From Ilyomonas sp965199845 (lineage in GTDB: Bacteria > Bacteroidota > Bacteroidia > Chitinophagales > Chitinophagaceae): a DNA stretch of 64,000 nt. The notes beneath the pieces were generated by a model. That model was not told where the DNA came from and made no database searches. It saw nothing but the letters and a program-made list of their open reading frames with translations. How positions within the stretch are numbered: position 1 is the stretch's first letter; each line of letters begins with the position of its first letter. Of the stretch, positions 26,424-35,277 are shown one piece after another. Location: positions 496,001 to 560,000 of the forward strand of contig CBDATZ010000042.1 in NCBI GenBank assembly GCA_965199845.1, given 5' to 3'. A program made the position numbers and the translations under genes.

Positions 26424-26834
26424 GTGAAGAGAACAAACAATTTTACAGTATATGCACTAAAACTTAAAAAAAAATGGGAAACAGGACACTTGGAGCAGGA
26501 GGGCGATTATGAAAGTGTCTATCCAACAGAGAACTGGAATTATGGATTACTTGATACTGTAGTTGCATCTGCTGCTACCGTAACACAGGTAAAAACGGTG
26601 AAGCCCATTACTGCGGACTTTGTTTGGAATATTGATCATGCGCCCATCGAAATTGCAACCACAGCCAAACAAATTCCTGGCTGGAAAGTAAATGAAGACG
26701 GCGTTGCCATGCAGCCGGTGACCGATAGAACCGGTATTCATAAAGGCGAGGTGTCACGAAAAGAATAAAAGATTACACTCATTCCATACGGGTTTACCAA
26801 GGTTCGTATTGTAGCCTTCCCTGTTGTAAAATAA
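26424..26834 (+). pseudogene. C-terminal remnant of a GH127/DUF1680-type glycosidase
   Basis: Recognisable pieces in one frame: YALKLKKKWE, YESVYPTENWNYGLL, APIEIATTAKQIPGW, then an in-frame TAA at about 26766, and directly after it KITLIPYGFTKVRIVAFPVV and a second stop at 26834. This matches the C-terminal region of beta-L-arabinofuranosidase-like DUF1680 enzymes, which have 600 or more residues; about 135 remain. Truncated at the 5' side and broken by a nonsense codon. Confidence 0.72.
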
Positions 26835-26853
26835 TATTGACAAGCAAATATTC

Positions 26854-26885
26854 AATCCGTTGTGTCGTCTACAATGGGTTTTTTG
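26854..26885 (+). terminator. hairpin terminator after the GH127 remnant
   Basis: AATCCGTTGT and ACAATGGGTT pair around GTCGTCT, followed by a TTTTTT run. It lies 20 bp past the final stop of the remnant. Confidence 0.6.
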
Positions 26886-27015
26886 AATGTATTTTTTTAT
26901 GAGACAGGAATTATTTATAACTGGTTTTCTTTATTACCTGATCTCATTTAAAGGACAGGGTTTCGCTTGCAAATTCTTTTGGGTTAAATAACTACGAAGA
27001 TGTCATTTTATGTGT

Positions 27016-27777
27016 TTAACCCTGTGTAAGCCAGTGCAGGAATTGCGGCATTTTTTCTTTGCTGACGACTATTGCTTCTTCTGATGGGACAGATAAAGTA
27101 ACGGACAGTTTACGTGATGGATGATTCGATGCGTCTACTACCGCTTTGCGATTGACCAGGTATTGACGATTGACCCTGAAAAAAGATGTGCCAGCCGTTT
27201 TTTCCAGCTCGTCTAAAGTTTTATTCAGATAATAGGTTGTCTTATCTGATGTGGTAAGGTGTACGATACCGTTATTCAGAAAAAAGAAAGCAATGTCACT
27301 CATGGCAACAGGAATTATCTTGTCCTGATGGTATACCAGAAGGGCGCCTTGCTCATCATCTTTCCGGGAGGTAAGCGCTTGCAGAAGTTCTTCCATTGGC
27401 TGCGGCTTACCACATAAATTTTCTTTTAAAGTCCGGTACTTACTCAGCGCGATTTGCATTGTCTTATCGGTAAAAGGCTTGAGGATGTATTCAATGCCAT
27501 TTGCATGAAACGCATCAAGCGCATATTCATCGTAAGCGGTGCAGAATATGACCGGTGCCTCAATATGCACCTGCGAAAAGATGTCAAAACAGATGCCGTC
27601 GCCGAGTTGAATGTCACTGAATATCAGATCGACTTTGGGCTTTTGCTCAAAGAAAAAAATACTTTCTTTTACCGAAAACAACTGACCCATAATATTGGCA
27701 CCGGGTTCTATCTTGGTGATGGTTGCCACCAGGTCATTCGAGGTTAGTTTTTCATCTTCTATCACAACAATATTCAT
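27016..27777 (-). CDS. LytTR-family response regulator
   Basis: 253 residues. Receiver domain (1-120) with IEDE, phosphoacceptor Asp55 in LIFSDIQLGDG and the conserved KPF near 105. C-terminal LytTR DNA-binding domain (about 150-250) with FFRVNRQYLVNRKAV. It forms a two-gene operon with the kinase, whose stop lies 2 bp upstream. LytTR regulators bind direct repeats about two helical turns apart. Confidence 0.95.
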   Translation of the reverse strand: MNIVVIEDEKLTSNDLVATITKIEPGANIMGQLFSVKESIFFFEQKPKVDLIFSDIQLGDGICFDIFSQVHIEAPVIFCTAYDEYALDAFHANGIEYILKPFTDKTMQIALSKYRTLKENLCGKPQPMEELLQALTSRKDDEQGALLVYHQDKIIPVAMSDIAFFFLNNGIVHLTTSDKTTYYLNKTLDELEKTAGTSFFRVNRQYLVNRKAVVDASNHPSRKLSVTLSVPSEEAIVVSKEKMPQFLHWLTQG

Positions 27778-27779
27778 AC

Positions 27780-28805
27780 TTATAAGATTGAGAGGCGAAC
27801 AGAAAAGTGAGTGCTGTTTTCCCGAATGATGATTTCATCACCGGAAAGCAGCTTGTAACGTTTCATCAGGTTAATCAACCCGTTTCCGGTGGAAGGTACT
27901 GGTCCTGTTTTACGTTGCAGGTTATTGCTTACTACCACATACTTTCCTTCTGTATAAATGTCAATGGTAAGCGGCTGTTCATCGGTAACCATGTTGTGCT
28001 TGATGGCATTTTCGAGCAAGGGCTGTAAAGAAAAAGATGGAACACAACATTGCGTGCTTTCCGTTTCGGAAATATTGATATTATAATTGAGCGCCTTGCC
28101 GAAACGGATTTTCTGCATAGCAATATAATCATTACAGATTGTTATTTCATCGCACAGGCTTACCACTTTAGCAGAGGTGTTGGTCAACGATGCGCGAAGG
28201 AAATCGGCAAGATGAACAATGTACGTATCGCCGGCGCTAACATCTGTCTTATACAAGCTCTTTACTATGTTCAGTGCATTAAACAGGAAGTGCGGATGTA
28301 TCTGTTGCCTGAGTAGCAGATTATTGGCTTCTGAATTGGCTACTTTAAGTTTCGCATTTTCAACTTCAGCTTCGGTTCGTGCCTGGTAGCTATTGACCAG
28401 GCTATGTATGATTATGATGAGTGTATTTAAGCCAATACCTGTGATAATATTGAGAACTACCCGCTTGTGAAATGTCATCTCCTGCCAGTTACTATCGGCT
28501 AAGAAATTGCGGACAGGAATGGTGAGGAATGAATATGCCAGTGCAGCGATGTAAGTGATGATGTAAAGATATAAGCGGCGTTTTTTAAAGGAAAGATGCC
28601 TGCGGTATATGTATAGTCTTACTGCTACACGGATGTGTAAAAAGCTGATAACAATCAGACTAATAACGGCATTGACAACGATGTAAATCGTTTCGGGAGT
28701 GAAACCGCCATAAATAAAAATGAGTATGGAGAGAAAACCACCCGAGACAATCGTCATCAGCAGGTTCACCTGTGCCAGGCTTTTCACAGGTATTTTTCGA
28801 TTCAT
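27780..28805 (-). CDS. LytS-type sensor histidine kinase
   Basis: 341 residues. Four membrane helices (about 13-32, 36-57, 78-98, 116-138), short coiled coil, then the His_kinase domain with QQIHPHFLFNALN (His about 170), NAIKHN and a GNGLINL ATP-binding loop. No separate sensor domain, so it probably senses within the membrane. The response regulator follows immediately. Confidence 0.95.
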   Translation of the reverse strand: MNRKIPVKSLAQVNLLMTIVSGGFLSILIFIYGGFTPETIYIVVNAVISLIVISFLHIRVAVRLYIYRRHLSFKKRRLYLYIITYIAALAYSFLTIPVRNFLADSNWQEMTFHKRVVLNIITGIGLNTLIIIIHSLVNSYQARTEAEVENAKLKVANSEANNLLLRQQIHPHFLFNALNIVKSLYKTDVSAGDTYIVHLADFLRASLTNTSAKVVSLCDEITICNDYIAMQKIRFGKALNYNINISETESTQCCVPSFSLQPLLENAIKHNMVTDEQPLTIDIYTEGKYVVVSNNLQRKTGPVPSTGNGLINLMKRYKLLSGDEIIIRENSTHFSVRLSIL

Positions 28806-28922
28806 GGCTTAAAGATATTCGTTTGCTTTCTTTTCATCAGTAATTGGTTCTGTTTGGCACATAACCCATATTGTTATTTGCCAGTTATTCAATTTGTTTG
28901 ACCTGTTTATAAATGTTTCCTG

Positions 28923-28960
28923 AAAGAAAAGAGCCACTCTTTTTGAGAGCGACTCTTTCT
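28923..28960 (-). terminator. terminator after the OmpA-family gene
   Basis: AAAGAGCCACTC pairs with GAGAGCGACTCTTT around TTTTT, with T-rich DNA after it on both strands. It lies between the minus-strand OmpA gene and the kinase gene. Confidence 0.65.
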
Positions 28961-29016
28961 TATAAAACCACTTACGACACAAAATTACATTGCAATTCTG
29001 CCATCCTGTGCGGGAT

Positions 29017-30366
29017 TTAAAACAGTGTAAATTCTACTCTCCTGTTCTTCTGGCGACCTTCGGCAGTTTTGTTAGATTCGATAGGTTGTGAAGCGCCATA
29101 ACCGGTGGCTTCAATGCGGGAAGCATTGGCACCCTGGCTAACCAAATAAGCTTTTACTGATTCTGCCCTGTCTTTCGACAACTTCATATTAGCAGAAGCA
29201 GAACCTACATTATCTGTATGACCAGCCAGTTTCAGAGTGAAGTTTTTCTGCACTAATATCTGCGCAACCCTATTTAAAGATTCATCAGAGCTTTCTTTGA
29301 TCACAGATTTGCCTGTTTCAAACTCTAAGTTCTTGATGGCATCAGACACCATACGGCGATCTTCATCTGTAACCACAACTCTTTCTGTTACCTGTGTTAC
29401 CGGTGCAATCACTATAGGAGCCGGCACTTTCAAAGGACAACCAGAACCATCAACCGCTGTATCAGCAGGTGTGTTGGCACATTTGTCAAACTTGTTGGCA
29501 ACACCGTCATTGTCATCATCGCCCAATGCGGCAGCCATCTGCATAGAGTCTGACATTCTTTGCTGTTCCATCATTGCCAGCCTGTTACTCATCTCCATCC
29601 TTTGCGCCTCGTTGGCTTCTCTCAAAGCGGCTACCGGGCTAAAGTTTTGCAACTGGGAAGCGCCCTTTCTGCCCAAGGCAATTTCAAACCCGGCATGAGC
29701 ATAAGAGAACCTGTCGTTGCTGGCAGAGGCAACGCCATCAAAATTGTTGGTTTTCATGAAGTAGACATTGTAGCCCAAATCAAAGTTCAACGCTTTGGCT
29801 AAACCAAATTTAAAACCTGCACCAACCGGCACAAACCAGTTTTCCTTAAAGTTGGTGGATGCACCCGCTGGTGTGTTGTACACGTTTGCCTTGGACGACA
29901 TGTAACCGGCACCTGCTGTTAAGTAAGGTGAGATAAAGCTACGTTTGTGATTGAGACCTAAGTTAGCAATGGTAAGATTTGCACTTACGGAACCTGACCA
30001 GTCAATGTGTGATCTGAAGTGACTGGCATCCTGTACGGCTGTATGATCTGCGAGTGCAGTAGAACGCATGCCCTTTACCTCACCGGCTAAGAAATCTGCC
30101 TGTAAGCCGAAACCGGGAAGAATCTGTTTTTTAATGTAGCCACCATATCCCCAATCATACTGGGTGGTTCTAAAGTCGCCATTGCGCCTGCTGTTGAATG
30201 GCGTGAACCCACTTAATACACCACCGTTGATACCGATAGACCAGGTACGAAAGGATTTCTTATCATATCGTTTTGCGGAGTCAAGACTCGTTTGCTGTGC
30301 TTGTACCGCTCCGCCGAATGCACACAGGCACATCATCACTAATAATTGTCGACTTACTAATTTCAT
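29017..30366 (-). CDS. OmpA-family outer-membrane protein
   Basis: 449 residues from the ATG at 30366, which gives a clean signal peptide ending at AVQAQQ; farther upstream starts do not. N-terminal beta-barrel (about 35-240), a Met/Gln-rich helical spacer (about 245-280), a calcium-binding type thrombospondin-3 repeat DDDNDGVANKFDKCANTP, then the OmpA peptidoglycan-binding domain with LAGHTDNVGS and NRRVEFTLF at the end. It anchors the outer membrane to peptidoglycan and possibly forms a pore. Monocistronic. Confidence 0.93.
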   Translation of the reverse strand: MKLVSRQLLVMMCLCAFGGAVQAQQTSLDSAKRYDKKSFRTWSIGINGGVLSGFTPFNSRRNGDFRTTQYDWGYGGYIKKQILPGFGLQADFLAGEVKGMRSTALADHTAVQDASHFRSHIDWSGSVSANLTIANLGLNHKRSFISPYLTAGAGYMSSKANVYNTPAGASTNFKENWFVPVGAGFKFGLAKALNFDLGYNVYFMKTNNFDGVASASNDRFSYAHAGFEIALGRKGASQLQNFSPVAALREANEAQRMEMSNRLAMMEQQRMSDSMQMAAALGDDDNDGVANKFDKCANTPADTAVDGSGCPLKVPAPIVIAPVTQVTERVVVTDEDRRMVSDAIKNLEFETGKSVIKESSDESLNRVAQILVQKNFTLKLAGHTDNVGSASANMKLSKDRAESVKAYLVSQGANASRIEATGYGASQPIESNKTAEGRQKNRRVEFTLF

Positions 30367-30848
30367 AAAACCTTTGTTTGAATTTAATCTTTTGAAGCAG
30401 TGATTGTTTTGTTTGCCTGCTTCTTTGTATTCTTTGAGGCTGGGGAAATGCAAACGCTTTTCCATGTTAACGAAACAGAACAAAACAGCGGGCGAAACGG
30501 ACATAAGGATGCAGGAAACGGACAGCGAATGTGCTTTAGATTTTTGGTCTGTATGGAGGATGTTTTATGCGAGGAATATTCTACTCATTTTGGATGGGTA
30601 TATTGGGTTGCAGATAGTACACGGGTGCGGATGTAATAGCTAACCCTTTTGTTTCGCTGGTGATAAAGCCGGCGATAAATGCGCTACCTACATATGAAAG
30701 TACCCATGTAAATGAGATTTTGGGCGAAGACTAACGCTGCCTGCTAGGTGTTGTCCTTACCAGGTGCCGGTGCTGGCGCGGAAGCTATTAGCGGCAACCT
30801 TTTTATTGGCTGAAAATAAGAAAGTAAAGTAGGGCATGATATTGTAGT
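30367..30848. other. divergent intergenic region, no gene seen
   Basis: 480 bases between the OmpA gene and the aquaporin-like gene. Plus-strand frames at 30400-30643 lack any family and look like shadows. It probably holds both promoters. No repeat of the 21-bp operator type was found here. Confidence 0.5.
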
Positions 30849-31682
30849 TTGGTTGATGTGAACGATGATGACCAGACCAGACAGAAGTCTTTATTCCGCC
30901 TGTGCGCAGCTGAATTTGTGGGCACCGCCCTGCTGCTGGGTGTGGGTCTTAGCTTTGTAATAGTTGACTGGGGCAAAGGATCAGTGATAGCGCAATGGAT
31001 TCCATCAGCAGGCGCAAGGCGGTTGCTAACCGGCTTTCTGTTTGGCAGTACTGGTTGCCTCATTACGCTTTCACCGGTTGGGAAAATAAGCGGGGCGCAT
31101 ATCAACCCGGCCATGTCGCTTGCCTTCTGGCTGCGGGGCAAGATGAAGACGCGCGCACTATTTGGTTACATTATTTCTCAAATGTTGGGGGCAGCCGTTG
31201 GAAGCCTGCCATTGTTGCTGTGGGGAAAGCAGGGAAGTAGTATTCAGTATGGAATTACCCTGCCTGACAACGCAGGCATTGCCGCAGCTTTCAGCGGCGA
31301 ACTGATTACAACGGCAGCATTGATTGTTGTGGTGTTTGTGTTTGTGGGTAGCAAGAAATTGCGAAATTATACAGCTTATGCAATGCCTTTTTTGTACTGC
31401 TTTATGGTGTGGACAGAATCTCCTTATTCCGGTTGCAGCACCAACCCGGCACGTAGCTTCGGACCGGCTTTTATTAGTGGTAATTTTACCAGTTATCTTA
31501 TTTATGTACTTGCGCCCTTGCTGGCTGCCTTTGTGGTGTCTATAACCTTCAGATTGCTTCGCCTGCACGAGCTGTTACACATAGACTCTGCGAGGGTAAG
31601 CTTTCACAATGATCCAACAGATGACAACATCAGGCTAGGCGATGTATTGCCCGATGAAAAGGCAAATAGAAAATCTTCATAA
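30849..31682 (+). CDS. aquaporin-like MIP-family channel
   Basis: 277 residues, six membrane helices and both NPA boxes: GAHINPAMS and CSTNPARSFGPA. Water or small neutral solute channel in the inner membrane. The C-terminal tail (about 235-277) is hydrophilic. There is no ATG at the start: the frame opens with TTG at 30849 or GTG at 30858, after an upstream in-frame stop at 30837, so it uses a non-ATG start. It may be co-expressed with the osmotic-stress genes farther right. Confidence 0.88.
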   Translation: MVDVNDDDQTRQKSLFRLCAAEFVGTALLLGVGLSFVIVDWGKGSVIAQWIPSAGARRLLTGFLFGSTGCLITLSPVGKISGAHINPAMSLAFWLRGKMKTRALFGYIISQMLGAAVGSLPLLLWGKQGSSIQYGITLPDNAGIAAAFSGELITTAALIVVVFVFVGSKKLRNYTAYAMPFLYCFMVWTESPYSGCSTNPARSFGPAFISGNFTSYLIYVLAPLLAAFVVSITFRLLRLHELLHIDSARVSFHNDPTDDNIRLGDVLPDEKANRKSS

Positions 31683-31794
31683 GCTTATTCGTTTGCGCTG
31701 CTGCATTTTACTGTATAGAATCTATTTGCCTACCAATCATTCAATATACATTTATGTAAAACAGAAAACGGGGCAAACCGTTCGTCAATTATAA

Positions 31795-31827
31795 GAATTA
31801 TGTAAGTGGCAGGCAGAATTGTGTAAG
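31795..31827 (+). promoter_or_regulatory. 21-bp spaced direct repeat, site 1
   Basis: GAATTATGTAAG at 31795-31806 and GAATTGTGTAAG at 31816-31827, exactly 21 bp apart. It points toward the lipoprotein gene that begins 64 bp downstream. Same arrangement at four other places in the window. Confidence 0.7.
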
Positions 31828-31890
31828 TTTTCTGGGCTTTTGAACGGTACATTGCAAAAATTATTTTTATACCATAATGCAAAGAATCAT

Positions 31891-32349
31891 ATGAAGTATT
31901 TCCGGAAACAAACCGCCGCAGGCATTCTTACAAATGTACCACGTCTATCAGCCTTTTTAGTCCTTTGTACAATGCTTGCTTTTTCATCCTGCGCTACCAA
32001 AGCAACGTTTGCCACTTCAACGGTAGTACCCGCTGCGGAAGGGAAAGTAAAGATTAAAAAAGATGGCAACGACAACTATAAAATAGAACTGTATGTAGAT
32101 CATTTGGCGGATCCAAAGCGATTGACGCCTTCGAAAGATTACTATGTGGTATGGGCGCAAACAGACAATGATGTGGTAAAGAATCTCGGGCAATTAAAAA
32201 GCTCAACCGGCTTCTTATCCAGTACAAGAAAGGCTTCCTTAGAAACAGTTACTGCGTTTAAACCCAACGATATATTTATTACGGCCGAAGACCAGGTTGA
32301 TATTCCTCACCCAATGGGAATGGTTGTGCTGAATACCAACAAATTTTAG
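31891..32349 (+). CDS. hypothetical lipoprotein
   Basis: 152 residues from the ATG at 31891. Signal peptide with lipobox FSSC (Cys about 38), so the mature protein is lipid-anchored. The mature part looks like one beta-sandwich: KIELYVDHLADPKRLTPSKD, YYVVWAQTDN and a PNDIFITAED block. No named family. A 21-bp direct-repeat site lies upstream and a strong terminator downstream. Confidence 0.8.
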   Translation: MKYFRKQTAAGILTNVPRLSAFLVLCTMLAFSSCATKATFATSTVVPAAEGKVKIKKDGNDNYKIELYVDHLADPKRLTPSKDYYVVWAQTDNDVVKNLGQLKSSTGFLSSTRKASLETVTAFKPNDIFITAEDQVDIPHPMGMVVLNTNKF

Positions 32350-32396
32350 ACAAAAGAGATGATAATATAAGTACATGGGAACGAAGAGCTGAAAAC

Positions 32397-32432
32397 AAAA
32401 GCGGTAACATCATAATGATGTTACCGCTTTTT
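32397..32432. terminator. bidirectional terminator
   Basis: AAAAGCGGTAACATCAT and ATGATGTTACCGCTTTTT form a nearly perfect stem with T runs both ways. It separates the convergent lipoprotein and DUF4396 genes and ends the oxidase operon. Confidence 0.9.
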
Positions 32433-32439
32433 ATGTCTG

Positions 32440-33153
32440 TTACATTTTCTCCTTAATGCCACTCCTGATGAGCCACCAGTTGATGGGATAAGCCGTCAGA
32501 AAGCCAAACATCATGGCTATCTGCATCATAAACCAGAACACCGGATCTGAAGCTTCCAGTGAATGATGAAAGATCAGAAAGATGCTGATTGCCATCCAGC
32601 CATACATCCCAATCTGCCAGAAGGTAAGCGATAGTGTATCGGCTTTTAATGCCGCCACGAGGGCAGCCTTTGTTGACAGGTGCTTCATCGGTTTGATAGC
32701 GTAATACTGGAACACAATACCGATGGCAAATGCAATGATGTAATCCACCAGCCAGCCTCCGTACAGATGGCTTCCAAACAGCGACACCGGCACGGCGAGA
32801 AGCAATGTTTCCGCAATCATATCGCCCAGTGTGCAACCGCTTCCGCAATGCAGGGCACCCAATAAAACGCTTTGCCAGAAAGGCTTTTTAGAGTGCATGT
32901 CTTTGCCTTTATCCATATCCATGTTCATCTCCATTCCTTTCATTCCATTATGATGCATCATCCCGCCCATTCCTTTTTTCCCTATCATATAGTAGGCAAG
33001 CAAGCCTAATGCTCCGGAATACAAGACGGTTACCGGCCATACCACATTCATGATTTTCATAGACTGCGGATGCCTGATAATGTCCGCGAGAATAATGAGG
33101 AAGCAAACAATACCAATAACAATACTGATAACAGCGATGGTGGTAATACTCAT
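32440..33153 (-). CDS. DUF4396 membrane protein with Met/His-rich loop
   Basis: 237 residues, about six membrane helices. A cytoplasmic or periplasmic loop at about residues 60-90 is very rich in Met and His (GMGGMMHHNGMKGMEMNMD), the sort of stretch that binds Cu(I). DUF4396 core: LLGALHCGSGCTLGDMIAE. It is the last gene of the oxidase operon, 9 bp after the cytochrome bc gene, which suggests a role in copper supply to the oxidase. That role is inferred. Confidence 0.85.
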   Translation of the reverse strand: MSITTIAVISIVIGIVCFLIILADIIRHPQSMKIMNVVWPVTVLYSGALGLLAYYMIGKKGMGGMMHHNGMKGMEMNMDMDKGKDMHSKKPFWQSVLLGALHCGSGCTLGDMIAETLLLAVPVSLFGSHLYGGWLVDYIIAFAIGIVFQYYAIKPMKHLSTKAALVAALKADTLSLTFWQIGMYGWMAISIFLIFHHSLEASDPVFWFMMQIAMMFGFLTAYPINWWLIRSGIKEKM

Positions 33154-33162
33154 GTGTGAAAG

Positions 33163-34563
33163 TTATTTTTGCGAGGCCAAAAACACGGTCAGATTATGCA
33201 AATCCTCTTTAGATAAAATGCCGCCAAATGCCGGCATATTCTTTCCGCCGTTGACAATCCGAATGGTAAGTTCCTGCTCCGATAAAACGTTCCCGATCTT
33301 CGTCAGTTCAGGTCCCGCTTTTCCGCCATAGCCATTGACGGTGTGGCAATACTCACAGCTTTTAACATAGAACAAATTCGCGCCTTTGAGGATCGCAGAA
33401 TCTGGGTGTACGGCTTTGATGGCTGCCAGCGGTAATGGTTTTGCATTGAAGTCCGGCGACCACGGCGCATGTAAGCCAATAATAAGCAAACTGATGACAA
33501 ATACAAACACGCAAATTACGCCAAACATAGACCAGGGACGCTTTAAAGGGCTTCTTTCGCCTTTGTTGGATAAGAAGGGAATGGAGAACAACAAAGCGAT
33601 AGTAAGCAGTGGACCGAGCATCATGGCAACCGATTCTATCTTATGCGGCATCAAAGCGAACAAGGCAAAGAACGGCACCATATACCAGTCTGGCGACGGC
33701 GATGTTTGCACCATTGCAAGGTCGGGCGCCGAGGTAAGCGCAGGCGGACCAAATATCAGCGCCAGCATCAGAATCAGGATGATTACCACCGAAGAAAAAA
33801 TAGTATCGTGATAAGCTGCCGTTGGCCAAAAAGGAACCCCTTTTTCCTTCATGTATTTCTTGTACCAGGGCCGGTACGTTTTCGGGTCAACCAACTGACC
33901 AGCTTTGGGTGGCTCGGAGATGCCATTATGCAAAACCAGGTACAGGTGAAACCCGATGAACATAAACATGAGCGCCGGGAAAATGAATACGTGGTAAGAG
34001 AAAAAACGGCTCAGGCTCTGCCCGCCCAGCGTGTCGCCGCCGATTAATAAGCGGGCCAGGTAAGTGCCGATAAAAGGTATCCGTCCCAATTGCTCCGCCG
34101 CCACAACGGACGACCAGATACCATTAGAATCCCAGCGCAGCAACTGCCCCGTAAAGCCCATGAAGATGGTAAACAGCAGCAGGAATACGCCGCTGATCCA
34201 GTTCATCTCACGGGGAAATTTGAAGGACGCTGTGATGTACACACGCATCATGTGAACACCCACTAATATGATCATTGCAGACGCACCGAAATAATGAACG
34301 CCGCGCAGGAGGTTGCCCATCTTTGCCTGGTGTGTAATGAACTGCAGCGACTGGTAGGCATTGTCGGAAGAAGGCTCATACAACAAGGTAAGTGACACGC
34401 CCGTTACTACCTGCAGGATAAACACAAACAGCGTGGCGCTGCCAAACACATAACTCCACAAATGTTTAGGCGGCGCAGGATGATTTATCAGCGGCTTCAT
34501 CATGGCCGATAAACCGGTCCGGTCATCAAACCAATACCATATTTTTTTGGTTATCTTTTTCAT
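33163..34563 (-). CDS. cytochrome b fused to a C-terminal cytochrome c domain
   Basis: 466 residues. Cytochrome b part with haem-ligand pairs in RGVHYFGASAMIILVGVH and SYHVFIFPALMFMFIGFH, eight or so membrane helices, and a PDWY-type block (SPSPDWYMVPFFA) near the quinol site. After about residue 370 comes one class I cytochrome c domain, CEYCH. With the Rieske protein encoded 2 bp upstream it forms a bc1/b6f-type complex. A fused c domain hands electrons directly to the caa3 oxidase encoded in the same operon. Confidence 0.94.
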   Translation of the reverse strand: MKKITKKIWYWFDDRTGLSAMMKPLINHPAPPKHLWSYVFGSATLFVFILQVVTGVSLTLLYEPSSDNAYQSLQFITHQAKMGNLLRGVHYFGASAMIILVGVHMMRVYITASFKFPREMNWISGVFLLLFTIFMGFTGQLLRWDSNGIWSSVVAAEQLGRIPFIGTYLARLLIGGDTLGGQSLSRFFSYHVFIFPALMFMFIGFHLYLVLHNGISEPPKAGQLVDPKTYRPWYKKYMKEKGVPFWPTAAYHDTIFSSVVIILILMLALIFGPPALTSAPDLAMVQTSPSPDWYMVPFFALFALMPHKIESVAMMLGPLLTIALLFSIPFLSNKGERSPLKRPWSMFGVICVFVFVISLLIIGLHAPWSPDFNAKPLPLAAIKAVHPDSAILKGANLFYVKSCEYCHTVNGYGGKAGPELTKIGNVLSEQELTIRIVNGGKNMPAFGGILSKEDLHNLTVFLASQK

Positions 34564-34565
34564 GG

Positions 34566-35078
34566 TTATGCGCCAATATTGGTGATGTGAAGCGGCGACG
34601 TTTGTATCTGCACCTCGCCGTTGTTAATCCGCACTTCATACTTTGTCAGCGGCTTGGGCGGTGGTCCGGCGGCTACCGTTCCGTCCTTGTAATAGACGCC
34701 GCCATGACAGGGACACATAAACAATTCCGAATGCTCTTCCCAACGCACGGGGCAGCCCAGATGCGTACAGTTGGCAGCAAAGGCAATGAACTCATTCTTG
34801 TCGTTCCGGCGCAGCCACGCAGCCGACTTGGCGGTGGTGCCCGCATACGGTTTCGGGTCGGCATTTATAAACGTTACAAGGTGGGTGGTATGCAATGGAA
34901 AATCATCCACGCTTCCCACGGTGCGCCATTTTTGTTTTCCGTTTTCCAAGAGCGGTGCCAGTAAGGCGCTAAACACCGGAATGGCTGCTACCGCAGCACT
35001 CAAGCCGGCAAGGCTTAAGCTCAGTCTTACCATAAATTTTGTCCGGCTGATCTTCTTATCGGGCGTCTCTTCACTCAT
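34566..35078 (-). CDS. Rieske iron-sulfur protein
   Basis: 170 residues. N-terminal membrane anchor (about 15-40), then the 2Fe-2S site in two boxes: CTHLGC and CPCHGG, each with Cys and His. It carries electrons from quinol to cytochrome c in the bc complex. It overlaps the small upstream gene by 8 bp and precedes cytochrome b by 2 bp, so translation is coupled. Confidence 0.95.
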   Translation of the reverse strand: MSEETPDKKISRTKFMVRLSLSLAGLSAAVAAIPVFSALLAPLLENGKQKWRTVGSVDDFPLHTTHLVTFINADPKPYAGTTAKSAAWLRRNDKNEFIAFAANCTHLGCPVRWEEHSELFMCPCHGGVYYKDGTVAAGPPPKPLTKYEVRINNGEVQIQTSPLHITNIGA

Positions 35079-35274
35079 GTCGCATCAGGTTTATCCAGCC
35101 AGTTACAGCGATCACAAACACGATAAAACCAGCCAATGAAATCAGCCAGAACGTGACCATTCCCCAACCCATAAACATCAACCCCAGCGCCGCGAAGAAT
35201 GGCCAATAAGTTGGCTTGGGCAGCTTCTCCGGCTTCGTTTTTACCCATTCTTTTTCATCAAAATATTTGCTCAT
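35071..35274 (-). CDS. small single-helix oxidase subunit
   Basis: 67 residues. Charged N-terminus (FDEKEWVKTKPEKLPKP) then hydrophobic segments at about 25-60. Small membrane subunits of this size and place occur in caa3/aa3 oxidase operons. It lies 3 bp after the ctaG-like gene and overlaps the Rieske gene by 8 bp. Family name uncertain. Confidence 0.75.
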   Translation of the reverse strand: MSKYFDEKEWVKTKPEKLPKPTYWPFFAALGLMFMGWGMVTFWLISLAGFIVFVIAVTGWINLMRHE

Positions 35275-35277
35275 CGA

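Noticed and set aside
30400..30643. Two overlapping plus-strand open frames before the aquaporin gene
   Set aside because: No recognisable product, overlapping each other in different frames. More likely leader and promoter DNA.
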